The translations under genes were made by a program, and so were the position numbers. A stretch of DNA of 64,000 nucleotides from Bryobacterales bacterium (GTDB taxonomy: Bacteria; Acidobacteriota; Terriglobia; Bryobacterales; Bryobacteraceae), in the NCBI GenBank assembly GCA_016789905.1, contig JAEUQC010000017.1, positions 22,539-86,538 of the forward strand, read 5' to 3'. Positions 16,280 through 25,652 of the stretch are shown in pieces. Within the stretch, counting starts at the first letter, position 1, and each line of letters begins with the position of its first letter. The notes under the pieces were generated by a model. That model was not told the origin of the DNA and made no database searches. It saw only the letters and a list, made by a program, of their open reading frames with translations.

Positions 16280-17275
16280 ATGCGCGGCAAATGGCTGTTG
16301 TTCGGCGGCATCGTGGTGTTTCTGGCGGCGGCCGCGGGGGCGTACAACTACTGGAAACGAACGCAGCCGGCGGCGCCCGCGCCGGTGGTTGCGGCGCCGG
16401 TGGTGGTGGAGCCGACGGGCGAGTTGAGCCTGCAAGGGAAGGTGGAGGCCCGGGAAGTGGTTGGGGTGCAGGCGCCAAGCGACGGGACGATTGCCGAGTA
16501 TCTGGTGATTGTAGGGGAAGAGGTTTTTGAGGGGCAACTGATTGCGCGGATTGCGAATCCGTCGTTACAGAACGCGCAGGACAAGGCGAAAGAGGACGCC
16601 GAGCGGGCGCAGGAACGGGTGAACACGCTGGAAAGCCAGATGCTGGCGGCGCGGCTGGATGCGTCGCGCGTGCAAGCGGAAATGGCGCGGGTGCAGGACG
16701 ACTTTGCGAGGACCGAACGAGTGGCGCGGCGGCAGGAAGCGCTTCATGCGCAGGGGGCGACGCCGCGGCTGACCTTTGAGAAGGCGCAGAAAGAGTATGC
16801 GACGGCAAAGGCGGAATTCGAGAATGCGACGGCGCGGGCGAAGGGGAGCGAGGCGAGGGTGGCTTCGTTGACCAAGGACATCGAGGCGGCGAAAAAGACG
16901 CTGGAAGAGAAGAACGCGGAAATGGAGGAGGCCGACAGCAATTTGCAGGCGACGCAGATTCACGCGCCCGTGGATGGAGTGATTCTGGAAAGGAAGGGCG
17001 AGGCGGGAACCGAGGTGAAGCTGGGCGAAGACGGGGTTTTCCAGATAGGCACCGACCTGGGGCAACTGCAGGTGGTGCTGGAACCGGAGCCAACGGTGCT
17101 GAAGAAACTGCAGGCGGGGATGGGGGCGCTGGTGATTTTGGCGGAGTTCGCGGCGGAGCCGTTGAACGCGGAGATTAGCCGGATTGAAGATGGCAAGGTG
17201 TATGTACTGTTTGGGAGCCCGGATCCGGCGATTAAGCCCGGGGTGACGGCGCAGGTGCGAATTCGGCTGCCTTGA
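16280..17275 (+). CDS. HlyD-like membrane fusion / periplasmic adaptor protein
   Basis: A 331-residue adaptor. An N-terminal membrane anchor (LLFGGIVVFLAAAAGAYNYW) is followed by a Pro/Ala/Val linker and half a lipoyl-like domain (GVQAPSDGTIAEYLVIVGEEVFEGQLIARI). A long coiled coil (~97-225, very rich in Ala, Glu, Lys, Arg) leads to the second lipoyl half (IHAPVDGVILERKGEAGTEV) and a beta-barrel tail. Such proteins bridge an inner-membrane pump and the outer membrane. No pump gene is adjacent; the next gene, 12 bp on, is fumarase. Partner unknown. A GTG three bases upstream is an alternative start. Confidence 0.85.
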   Translation: MRGKWLLFGGIVVFLAAAAGAYNYWKRTQPAAPAPVVAAPVVVEPTGELSLQGKVEAREVVGVQAPSDGTIAEYLVIVGEEVFEGQLIARIANPSLQNAQDKAKEDAERAQERVNTLESQMLAARLDASRVQAEMARVQDDFARTERVARRQEALHAQGATPRLTFEKAQKEYATAKAEFENATARAKGSEARVASLTKDIEAAKKTLEEKNAEMEEADSNLQATQIHAPVDGVILERKGEAGTEVKLGEDGVFQIGTDLGQLQVVLEPEPTVLKKLQAGMGALVILAEFAAEPLNAEISRIEDGKVYVLFGSPDPAIKPGVTAQVRIRLP

Positions 17276-17287
17276 TACGATAGCAGC

Positions 17288-18805
17288 ATGGAATTTCTGT
17301 TCAATAGCCTGGTGGAATTGATTACCCAGACGGCAACGAATTTGCCGCCGGATGTGCGCGCGGCGATGGGCCACGTGCTGGACGAGGAAAAGCCGGATAC
17401 GCAGGCTGGCCAGGCGTTGAGCATCATCGCGAACAACATCGACATGGCCGCCAGCGATGAGCAGCCGATTTGCCAAGACACGGGGATGCCGACGTTCCTG
17501 GTTCACACGCCGGTTGGGGTGAACCAGATTCATTTGAAGAAAGTGATTCGAGAGGCCGTGGCGGAGGCGACGCGGCGGGGGAAACTGCGGCCGAATTCGG
17601 TGGACTCGCTGACGGGGAAGAATTCGGGCGACAATTTGGGGCACGAAACGCCGGTGATCCATTGCGAGCAGTGGGAATCGGATGAGATTGAAGTGAAGCT
17701 GGTGCTGAAGGGCGGGGGCTGCGAGAACAAGAATATTCAGTATTCGCTGCCGGCGGATTTGGAACATGTAGGCAAGGCTGGGCGGAACCTGGAGGGCGTG
17801 AAGAAGTGTCTGCTTCATGCCGTGTGGCAGGCGCAGGGGCAGGGCTGCGCGCCGGGGGCGCTGGGCGTTTGCATTGGCAGCGACCGGGGGCATGGGTATT
17901 TCCTGGCGAAGGAACAACTGTTCCGGACGCTGGACGATGTGAATCCGAATCCGGTGCTGGCCGAACTGGAAGCGGCGGTGATGAAAGAGGCGAATGAGAT
18001 CGGCGTGGGGGCGATGGGGTTTGGCGGGGGAGCGTCATCGTTGATCGGGTGCAAGATCACGGCGGCAAACCGGCTGCCGGCGTCGTTTTTTGTGAGTGTT
18101 GCCTACGATTGCTGGGCGTTCCGGCGGCTGGGCGTGCGGCTAGACGCGAGTTCAGGCGCGATTACATCGTGGCTGTACCGGGAACCGGAACGGCCGGTGA
18201 CGAAGATGGCACGGAGCGAAGGGTTCCCGCTGACGGGCAGGGAAGTGGTGCTGACGCCGCCGCTGACGGCGGAGGCGATGCGGCAGTTGAAGGTTGGGGA
18301 TGTGGTGATTATCAAGGGCGACATGTACACGGGGCGTGATGCGGTTCATGCGCACCTGATGCACAATCCGCCGCCGGTGGATTTGAACGGAGCGGTGTTG
18401 TACCACTGCGGGCCGGTGATGTTGAAGCAAGGCGAAGAGTGGTTCGTGAAGGCGGCTGGGCCGACGACCTCATCGCGTGAGGAGCCCTATCAAGCCGAGG
18501 TATTGCGACGGTATGGAGTGAAGGCGGTGATTGGGAAAGGCGGGATGGGAAAGAAGACGCTGGCTGGGCTGCAGGAGTGCGGTGCGGTGTATTTGAACGG
18601 CATTGGCGGGGCGGCGCAGTATTATGCGCGCACCATTAAGAAAGTGCTGGATGTGAACTGGATGGAGTTTGGTATTCCGGAAGCGATGTGGCATTTGCAG
18701 GTGGATGGGTTTGTGGCGATTGTGACGATGGACGCGCACGGGAACAGTCTGCACGCGGAAATTGAAGCGGAAACTGGCGAGAAGCTTGCGGGTCTGATAA
18801 AATAG
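17288..18805 (+). CDS. fumA: Class I (iron-sulfur) fumarate hydratase, alpha and beta parts fused
   Basis: A 505-residue class I fumarase of the TCA cycle, interconverting fumarate and malate in the cytoplasm. The alpha part holds DEQPICQDTGMPTF (Cys62), GGGCENKN and GVCIGSDRGHG. The beta part starts near residue 300 with LTPPLTAEAMRQLKVGDVVIIKGDMYTGRDAVH and includes YHCGPVM. The Cys of PICQDTG, GVCIGSD and YHCGP are the likely 4Fe-4S ligands (inference). The length matches fused class I enzymes rather than the split type. tRNA-Phe begins only 10 nt after the stop, with no terminator between. Confidence 0.93.
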   Translation: MEFLFNSLVELITQTATNLPPDVRAAMGHVLDEEKPDTQAGQALSIIANNIDMAASDEQPICQDTGMPTFLVHTPVGVNQIHLKKVIREAVAEATRRGKLRPNSVDSLTGKNSGDNLGHETPVIHCEQWESDEIEVKLVLKGGGCENKNIQYSLPADLEHVGKAGRNLEGVKKCLLHAVWQAQGQGCAPGALGVCIGSDRGHGYFLAKEQLFRTLDDVNPNPVLAELEAAVMKEANEIGVGAMGFGGGASSLIGCKITAANRLPASFFVSVAYDCWAFRRLGVRLDASSGAITSWLYREPERPVTKMARSEGFPLTGREVVLTPPLTAEAMRQLKVGDVVIIKGDMYTGRDAVHAHLMHNPPPVDLNGAVLYHCGPVMLKQGEEWFVKAAGPTTSSREEPYQAEVLRRYGVKAVIGKGGMGKKTLAGLQECGAVYLNGIGGAAQYYARTIKKVLDVNWMEFGIPEAMWHLQVDGFVAIVTMDAHGNSLHAEIEAETGEKLAGLIK

Positions 18806-18815
18806 AAAAGTTCGT

Positions 18816-18891
<76 letters not shown>

Positions 18892-18910
18892 ATACAATTG
18901 AGCGTTTTTG

Positions 18911-18944
18911 AAGAACGGCGGCCTTTATGGCCGCCGTTCTTTTT
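18911..18944 (+). terminator. Rho-independent terminator after tRNA-Phe
   Basis: A perfect 13-bp stem (AAGAACGGCGGCC at 18911-18923 with GGCCGCCGTTCTT at 18929-18941) around a TTTAT loop, running into a T tract. It ends the fumarase/tRNA transcript. The rest of the 308-bp gap between fumarase and the TonB receptor gene holds no other feature I can support. Confidence 0.95.
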
Positions 18945-19112
18945 GTCTATGGGCGGACGGCGCCTGTAGAAGGCCTTGCTAACTTATTCAAGGTAAAGGA
19001 GTTTTAACGGTTCGTTTCTTGTAACGTGTACCCCAGCCCGGTAACATTGGCGCTGGTCTTAGCGTCTGGTTGCATACGAAGTTTAGGTAGACGGATTAGA
19101 AAAGGGGCTTCT

Positions 19113-22100
19113 ATGGGTAGACTGCTTGCCGGGTTTTTATTGACTTGTGCGATCCTGGCGGCGCAGGAGTTTCGCGCCACAATCAGTGGCCGAGTGCTGG
19201 ACGCGCAGGGTGCGGCCGTTTTGGGGGCCAAAGTTACCGCGACGCAGATTGGGACGGAGGCGAAGTTCGAGACCGTTTCGACGGCCGAGGGACTTTACAC
19301 AATTCCGTTTCTCGCACCGGGAAACTATCGCATGACCGCTGAAATGACCGGCTTTAAACGGTATGTGCGGGAGAGTGTGCCGGCGGGCGCGAATCAGCGT
19401 CTGGGCATCGATATCCAAATGGAACTGGGCGCGGTTTCCGAGACGATCAACGTGACGAGCGAGGCGCCGATGTTGCAATCGACGACGGCGTCGATTGGGC
19501 AACTAATCAGTTCGGCCCAGATTGAGAATATGCCGGTGTCGGGGCGGACCCCCCTGGCGTTGGCGCAATTGGCGTTTGGCGTTGTGCCGAACACGGACCC
19601 CCGGTTCACCCGGCCCTTTGACAACGCGGGGCCCTCAGGGTTTTCGATGGGCGGCGCGCCGGCGCAAGTGAACGAACTGCTGGTGGACGGCGCGGCCAAC
19701 AACACGGGCAACCTTCGCGTAGCGTACAACCCGCCGATGGATGCGGTGACGGAAGTGAAGGCGGAAGCGTTCCAGGCGGACGCGGCCTACGGCCATTCGG
19801 GCGGAGGGACGGTGAACATCATTACTCGCAGCGGCACGAACGAATTCCACGGGACGCTGTACGAGTTCAACCAGAACTCGGCGTTCAACGCCACACCGTT
19901 TTTCACCAACAAGGCAGGCGCGAAAAAACCGGTGAGCCGATTCAATCAGTATGGCGGTTCGTTTTCCGGTCCGGTGTGGATTCCCAAAGTGCTGAATGGC
20001 CGCAACCGCGTGTTCTTTATGTTCGCCTACGAGGGGGTGAAGGACGCGCTGCCGGCGCCCTCGACTTCCACGATGCCCACGGAAGCGCAGCGATCGGGGG
20101 ACTTTTCGTCGTTGTTGCGGGTGGGTTCCATCTATCAGCTCTATGATCCATTGACGGGCGTGGCGCAGGGCGGACGCGTGGCGCGGCAACCGTTTCCAGG
20201 TAACGTGCTGCCGGCGAACCGGCTGTCGCCCATCGCCAAAAACTACTTGCAGTACTACGCGCAGCCCAACCAGCCGGGGCAATCCAACGGGCAGGCCAAT
20301 TTCCTATCGAACTCCGATGGCGAGCGGAACCGGTTCACGAATACAATTGGCCGGCTGGACGTGAATCTTTCGGACCGGCACAAGTTCTTTTTCGGCGCCC
20401 GGAACAACCTGCGCGTGGGAAGCGGCGGGAATGGTTTTGGCAAAACGGTATTCGACAATCCGACATCGGGGAACTATCTGCAGCGCCTGAACTGGGGGCT
20501 TACGTTCGACGACGTTTATACGATTTCGCCTACGTTCCTAATGAATAGCCGCGTGAACTGGACGCGGTTCGTGGAACCTTTGACTAACTTCTCCCTTGGC
20601 TACGACTCTACGTCGCTGGGGCTGCCGGCGTACCTGACGGCCAACGCGCCGCGGAAAGTGTTGCCCCGGATTTCTTTTTCCGCCTACACGGCGCTGGGCG
20701 ATACGGGCGGCACGGAATTGCCGTTCGACACGTTTCAAATTTTTGAAACCTTCACGAAGATTCAGGGCAAGCACACGCTGAAGTTTGGCGCCGATTTACG
20801 GCAATACCGCGAATCGCAACTGAGTTCCGGGTACACCAATGGCACCTTCGTTTTCGGGAACAACTGGACGAATGGCCCGCTGGACAATTCACCGACGGCC
20901 CCGATTGGCCAGGATCTGGCGGCGTTTTTGTTGGGACTGCCCACTGGCGGGCAGTACGACCTGAACGCATGGCGGCAGAACAAGAATCATTACTACTCCG
21001 TGTTTCTGCAGGACGATTTCCGGATTCGCGCTAACCTGACGTTGAACCTGGGGCTGCGACTGGAAGGGGAGACGCCGACGACGGAACGATACAACCGGAC
21101 AATCAACGGTTTCGACGAGGCGACTGCGAGCCCGTTCGCGGCGCGCGCGATTGCGGCGTATGCAGCCAACCCGATTGCGGAAATTCCGGCTGGGCAGTTC
21201 AAGGTGAACGGCGGGCCAACGTTCCCGACTTCCAGCAGCAAAGGCATCTATTCAACGCCGAAGATGAACTTTTCGCCACGGCTGGGTTTTGCGTGGACGC
21301 CGGGAATGATATCGAAGACCGTAGTTCGTGGCGGCGTGGGCATCTTCTACTTCCCGTATGGTGTGATTGGAAACCAGGCGCCGGGATTCAGCCAGACAAC
21401 GCCGCTTGTTCCGAGCAACGATGGGTTTCTGACCGCGGCGGCGACGTTAGCCAATCCGTTCCCGAACGGGATTCAGACGCCCAGCGGCTCGTCGCTTGGC
21501 CTGGCGACTTTCGCGGGCAAGAACGTCACGTTCTACAATCCCAATCCGAGCTATCCGTATTCGGCGCGGTGGACGATGTCCGTTCAGCGGGAACTATTCC
21601 CGAACGTCCTGCTGGAGATTGGCTATATCGGCAACAAGACCGTGAAAATGCCAGTGGACCAGAATCTGAATGGCACCCCGGTACAGTACCTTTCCAACTC
21701 GCCGGTGCGGGACCAGGCAACGATTGACCGGCTGTCGGCGAATGTTCCGAACCCGTTTGCCGGGCTGCTGCCGGGCACGGGGATCAACGGCGGTGTGGTG
21801 CCGCGCAGCCAGTTGCTGGCGGCGTTTCCCCACTTTGCAGGCGCCAATGGCGTGCAGGCGCTGGCGCTGAACGCCGGGTCGTCCCACTTCCATGCCCTCG
21901 ACGCGCGAATCGAAAAGCGCTTCTCGCACGGGTTTCTGATGCTGGTGAACGCGCAGTTTTCCAAGTTGCTGGAGCGGCGCAGCCGGCTGAACGATTTGGA
22001 CCCGTTTCTGGAGAAGCGCACGGCGGCTGAGGACCGTCCGTACCGGGTGGTTTGGAGCGGCACGTACGATCTTCCATTTGGCACGGGCAAGGCGATGCTG

Positions 22101-22553
22101 AAGGGCGCCAACCGGGTGACGAACTACATTGCCGGCGGGTGGAATGTCAACCTGATTACGACCTTTACCACGGGTACGGCGCTGGGCTGGGGCAACGTTA
22201 TCTATTTGGGCGGGCCGTTGAACCTGAATCCGCACGCGGTGGATGGGGCGTTCGATACGGCGCAGTTCAATCGCATTCCGGCGCAGCAGTTGGCGTCGAA
22301 CCGGAGGACGTTTCCGACGCGATTCGCCGACCTGCGGCAGGACTCAGTGAAACAGGTGGACTTCTCGATCATCAAGGCGCTGCCGATTACGGAGAAGATC
22401 AAGATGACCTACCGGTGCGAGTTCTTCAACAGCACCAACCGGCCCATCTTCAATGCGCCGGACTTGGGGCCGACCTCATCGACGTTCGGCAGAATCCTTG
22501 GGCAGGCCAATACGCCAAGGCGAATCCAGATGGCACTGCGGCTGGTGTTCTGA
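19113..22553 (+). CDS. Oar-like TonB-dependent outer-membrane receptor
   Basis: A 1,146-residue protein of the type greatly expanded in Solibacter-like Acidobacteria. The ATG at 19113 has AAAAGGGG 6-12 bp upstream and begins a signal peptide (MGRLLAGFLLTCAILAAQ). A carboxypeptidase-regulatory-like domain follows (~22-105: ATISGRVLDAQGAAVLGAKV, GLYTIPFLAPGNYRM). Then come a plug region with VNELLVDGAANN and YGHSGGGTVNIITRSGTNEFHG, and a long beta barrel ending in IQMALRLVF, a proper C-terminal aromatic. Likely a receptor for large substrates such as oligosaccharides or peptides. The GH127 gene downstream on the other strand is the nearest possible source of substrate. Confidence 0.93.
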   Translation: MGRLLAGFLLTCAILAAQEFRATISGRVLDAQGAAVLGAKVTATQIGTEAKFETVSTAEGLYTIPFLAPGNYRMTAEMTGFKRYVRESVPAGANQRLGIDIQMELGAVSETINVTSEAPMLQSTTASIGQLISSAQIENMPVSGRTPLALAQLAFGVVPNTDPRFTRPFDNAGPSGFSMGGAPAQVNELLVDGAANNTGNLRVAYNPPMDAVTEVKAEAFQADAAYGHSGGGTVNIITRSGTNEFHGTLYEFNQNSAFNATPFFTNKAGAKKPVSRFNQYGGSFSGPVWIPKVLNGRNRVFFMFAYEGVKDALPAPSTSTMPTEAQRSGDFSSLLRVGSIYQLYDPLTGVAQGGRVARQPFPGNVLPANRLSPIAKNYLQYYAQPNQPGQSNGQANFLSNSDGERNRFTNTIGRLDVNLSDRHKFFFGARNNLRVGSGGNGFGKTVFDNPTSGNYLQRLNWGLTFDDVYTISPTFLMNSRVNWTRFVEPLTNFSLGYDSTSLGLPAYLTANAPRKVLPRISFSAYTALGDTGGTELPFDTFQIFETFTKIQGKHTLKFGADLRQYRESQLSSGYTNGTFVFGNNWTNGPLDNSPTAPIGQDLAAFLLGLPTGGQYDLNAWRQNKNHYYSVFLQDDFRIRANLTLNLGLRLEGETPTTERYNRTINGFDEATASPFAARAIAAYAANPIAEIPAGQFKVNGGPTFPTSSSKGIYSTPKMNFSPRLGFAWTPGMISKTVVRGGVGIFYFPYGVIGNQAPGFSQTTPLVPSNDGFLTAAATLANPFPNGIQTPSGSSLGLATFAGKNVTFYNPNPSYPYSARWTMSVQRELFPNVLLEIGYIGNKTVKMPVDQNLNGTPVQYLSNSPVRDQATIDRLSANVPNPFAGLLPGTGINGGVVPRSQLLAAFPHFAGANGVQALALNAGSSHFHALDARIEKRFSHGFLMLVNAQFSKLLERRSRLNDLDPFLEKRTAAEDRPYRVVWSGTYDLPFGTGKAMLKGANRVTNYIAGGWNVNLITTFTTGTALGWGNVIYLGGPLNLNPHAVDGAFDTAQFNRIPAQQLASNRRTFPTRFADLRQDSVKQVDFSIIKALPITEKIKMTYRCEFFNSTNRPIFNAPDLGPTSSTFGRILGQANTPRRIQMALRLVF

Positions 22554-22589
22554 TCCGGGTGTTGGTTTCCGAGTAGTATCGTTGTTACT

Positions 22590-23675
22590 ATGAGACTCCT
22601 TCGAGCGATCGTGCTCACTGCCGTACTCAGTTCGATTCTCGCGGTCGCGCAGACCCCGATTTCCAAAGTGAAGGGGAAAGCGCTGGAGATTCCGGCGGGC
22701 GCGCCGGTAGCGTTGCGCACGGTGGATAACAGGAATGTAAAAGGCACGCTGGAGGGGATGACGGCCGAGGGCGTGTCGATCCGCACGGTGCAGGATGGGA
22801 GTGCGCGGACGGAAACGATTTCGTTTGACCAGGTTCGCAGTTTGAAGCAGAAAGGAAAGCCGAAGAAGGGCGCGGCCGGGGGAAGCGCGAAGGCGCTGGA
22901 TGTCTCGGTTGCGGGAATGCCGGAGGGCACTCCGGTGACGGTGACGCTGGCGGATAAGACCAAAGTAACGGGACGATTCGCGGGGCAGACGCCGGAGGGC
23001 ATGGCGTTGCAAGTGCCGGGCCAGGGGGGCGAAGGGATGACAACGCGGACCTTTAAGGCGGGCGAAATAGCTGGGGTGAAGCAATCGACCGGGAAGCTGC
23101 CTGGCATGCCGGCGCTGCAATCGCCGGTGATGGTGAAGAAGGCGCTGAGCGGGATTCCGGTTGGCTCGCCGGTGAAGTTGAATATGCCGGGCGGGGCGTT
23201 GCTGTCCGGCAAGTTGATGGGAATGACCGCGGATGGGTTTTCGTTGCAGACACTGGAGAGCGGATCCCTGGTGACCAAGCAGTTGCGCTTTGATCAAGTG
23301 GGGAGTGTGAAGCCGCCGAGCTATGGGATTCGCGGCTTGATACCGGGCCTGAAGCCGCCGGGATTGCAGACGCCGCAGATGCTGAAGACGAAGGCGTTGG
23401 CGATGCCGGCGGGGTCGCCGCTGACGGTAACGATGCCGGACGGGGCGAAGGTGTCGGGCAAGCTGATGGGGACGACGAACGAGGGCTTGCAACTGCAGAA
23501 CATGCAGAACGGAACGCTGGTGAACCAGACGCTGAGCTACGACCAGATTGGGAGCATCAAGCCGGGCGCGCCGAAGACAGTATCGATGCGGGCGAAGACG
23601 TTAACGCGGACGGCGATCACGATGGCGGTGACGGCGGCGGTGGCCGGGTTCATTTCCGGCAAGATTGCGAAGTAA
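22590..23675 (+). CDS. Secreted protein with four internal repeats and C-terminal hydrophobic helix
   Basis: A 361-residue protein I do not recognise. It has a signal peptide (MRLLRAIVLTAVLSSILAVAQ) and four ~58-residue repeats at about 33-90, 108-168, 185-242 and 266-325. Each follows the pattern P-x-G-[AST]-P-[VL] ... V-x-G-x-[LF]-x-G-x-T-x-[ED]-G ... F/Y-D-Q-[VI]-x-S-[VIL]-K. This looks like small all-beta units of the Sm/SH3 barrel type. The C-terminus is a hydrophobic Ala/Val helix with a final Lys (TMAVTAAVAGFISGKIAK). It follows the TonB receptor by 36 bp on the same strand. Location is probably periplasm or envelope; role unknown. Confidence 0.72.
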   Translation: MRLLRAIVLTAVLSSILAVAQTPISKVKGKALEIPAGAPVALRTVDNRNVKGTLEGMTAEGVSIRTVQDGSARTETISFDQVRSLKQKGKPKKGAAGGSAKALDVSVAGMPEGTPVTVTLADKTKVTGRFAGQTPEGMALQVPGQGGEGMTTRTFKAGEIAGVKQSTGKLPGMPALQSPVMVKKALSGIPVGSPVKLNMPGGALLSGKLMGMTADGFSLQTLESGSLVTKQLRFDQVGSVKPPSYGIRGLIPGLKPPGLQTPQMLKTKALAMPAGSPLTVTMPDGAKVSGKLMGTTNEGLQLQNMQNGTLVNQTLSYDQIGSIKPGAPKTVSMRAKTLTRTAITMAVTAAVAGFISGKIAK

Positions 23676-23677
23676 TT

Positions 23678-25609
23678 CTATTTCGTTTGGGGGAGCCAAA
23701 CAGTGAAGGGCGCGTCGCCGCGGTTGTTGAAGGTGTAGTAGGGAACGAGTGTGAGGGGCAGCGGTTTTATGGGCTGCGCCGGCTGGCCGTAGGTATACAA
23801 CGCCGCGCCGGTGGCGGGTGCGGGCAGGGAGAGGCCGCGCGATTCGAGGACGGTGATTTCGCCTTCGAATTTATCTTTGCGGGTGACGGGATTCAGCGGC
23901 GCTCCGGGGTTGAGAAAAATGTCGAAGACGGAGGCGCCATTGACATCGGGCTGCTCAAGGCAATAGAGAAAGGGCCCGCGTTGTATGCTGACCTTGCCGT
24001 AGGTTTCGGGAACGCGCGGGTTGGCGGCGACGCGGTGCGGAGTCATATCGAACGACATGGTGACAACGTCGCCGGGTTTCCAGGTTCGTTTTAGGGCGAG
24101 ATAAGTGTTCGGGGCGACCTTGCCGGGATAGGGCACACCGTTAATGGAGACCTTGGTTTGCAGGGACCATTCGGGGATGCGGAGGTGAAGCGTCATACTG
24201 GTGGCGGAGGCGGGCGTGAGCGTGTATTGTACGTCGCCTCTCCAGGGCATGCCGGTTTTCATTTCGGCCTTGATGGCGGCGCCGGAGGGGAGGCGCCAAT
24301 CGAGCCGGTGGCTGTCGTAGAAGTGGAGCCAGAGGCCGTTGTCTTTTGAAGTGGAATAGAAATAGCCGCCGAGCGACATGAAGGTTCGCTGCAGGTTCGG
24401 CGGGCAGCAAAGCGTGTTGTACCAGGGGTTGCGAATCTTTTCGCCGGCCGAGGCGAGCGGGTTTCGATAGCAGTACATGTTGCCGGAAAGGGACATGCCG
24501 GAGTTGATGCCGTTGTAGAGGGCGCGCTCCATGACGGCGGTGTAGCGGGCGTTGCCGGAACCGGCGAGCAGGCGCTGCTGGAAGATCCAGTTGGCGATGG
24601 CGGCGCAGGATTCGGTATAGGCCTGGCGATTGGGGAGTTCATAGGCGTCGCCAAAGGTTTCGCCGGCGGCGCGGGAGCCGACGCCTCCGGTGACGAACAT
24701 TTTGGAGGAGACGAGATCGCGCCAGAGTGTGTCGAGGGTTTTCTTGTAAGCGGCGTCGCCGGTTTCGAGCCAGTAATCGGCGGCGCCGGTGGCGGCATAA
24801 AGAGCGCGGACGGCGTGACCTTCGAACTTGTCGCGCGAGGTGAAGGGGATGCCGCTGAACATGTAGGAGGCGCGCTGGGGCGTGATTTTGAGGCGGTCCT
24901 TTTCGACGCCGCTGAAGAGATAGGCGGCGAAGTCGAGGTACTTTTTTTCACCGGTAATGCGATAGAGTTCGGCGAGGGCGAGTTCGAGTTCGGGGTGGCC
25001 GGTAAGAAGGGGCTGTTTGCCGGGGCCGCCGATGGTGAGGAGATAGTCCACGAATTTGGCGCCGGCGTCGAGGAGGCGGCGGTCGCCGTTGTAGCGGTAC
25101 ACGGCGTAGCCGGCCTGCAGCCAGTGGCCAAGGCAGTAGAGCTCGTGGTTGGTTTCCTGGAGTTGGAAGCGCTGCTTTTCACGGTCGCCGATGTGCCAGG
25201 TGTTGAGGTAGCCGGAGGGTTCCTGGACGGAGAGGACGAGTTCGATGAGTTCGTTGAGGCGGGATTCCAGTTGCGGGTGCGGGCCGGTGTGGAGGGCCCA
25301 GGCGGCGGCCTCCATCCACTTGTACACGTCGGAATCGGTGTAGAGCGGGCCCCTGCGGGGGAGGTCTTTGTTTTTGAGACGGCGGAAATTGTCGATGTAG
25401 CCGTTCTGTTCGAGAAGGGCGAGGAGCGAAGGGAGGCTGGATTCCGCAGTGACTTTCTGGCGGCTTTGCCAGAAGCCGGGAGTGAATGTGACGGCGCGGA
25501 CGGGGACGGGTTTCAGTAGCGCGTGAGGAGAGCTTTCGAGGTGGATGACGGCTTGGTCCTTCCAATCGGCGGCGAAGGCGACGGTGAAGAGGGCGAACCA
25601 GAGTTTCAT
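23678..25609 (-). CDS. GH127-family beta-L-arabinofuranosidase-like glycosidase, exported
   Basis: A 643-residue glycosidase. The start at 25609 gives a signal peptide (MKLWFALFTVAFA, then ADW). The (alpha/alpha)6-barrel part shows FTPGFWQSRQKV, GYLNTW and ETNHELYCLGHW. The catalytic set known for Bifidobacterium HypBA1 is complete: Glu in GGVGSRAAGETFGDAYELPN, then Glu and Cys in YTESCAAIANW exactly 16 and 18 residues later, and the adjacent Cys pair in LCCPPNLQR, one of which is the nucleophile while both bind zinc. The C-terminal half is beta-rich. Family activity is release of L-arabinofuranose from plant glycans or glycoproteins. It converges with the four-repeat gene. Confidence 0.92.
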   Translation of the reverse strand: MKLWFALFTVAFAADWKDQAVIHLESSPHALLKPVPVRAVTFTPGFWQSRQKVTAESSLPSLLALLEQNGYIDNFRRLKNKDLPRRGPLYTDSDVYKWMEAAAWALHTGPHPQLESRLNELIELVLSVQEPSGYLNTWHIGDREKQRFQLQETNHELYCLGHWLQAGYAVYRYNGDRRLLDAGAKFVDYLLTIGGPGKQPLLTGHPELELALAELYRITGEKKYLDFAAYLFSGVEKDRLKITPQRASYMFSGIPFTSRDKFEGHAVRALYAATGAADYWLETGDAAYKKTLDTLWRDLVSSKMFVTGGVGSRAAGETFGDAYELPNRQAYTESCAAIANWIFQQRLLAGSGNARYTAVMERALYNGINSGMSLSGNMYCYRNPLASAGEKIRNPWYNTLCCPPNLQRTFMSLGGYFYSTSKDNGLWLHFYDSHRLDWRLPSGAAIKAEMKTGMPWRGDVQYTLTPASATSMTLHLRIPEWSLQTKVSINGVPYPGKVAPNTYLALKRTWKPGDVVTMSFDMTPHRVAANPRVPETYGKVSIQRGPFLYCLEQPDVNGASVFDIFLNPGAPLNPVTRKDKFEGEITVLESRGLSLPAPATGAALYTYGQPAQPIKPLPLTLVPYYTFNNRGDAPFTVWLPQTK

Positions 25610-25652
25610 GGCGCCCCCATTATTTCCGATGCGTGGAAGGGGGTCAACGGGC

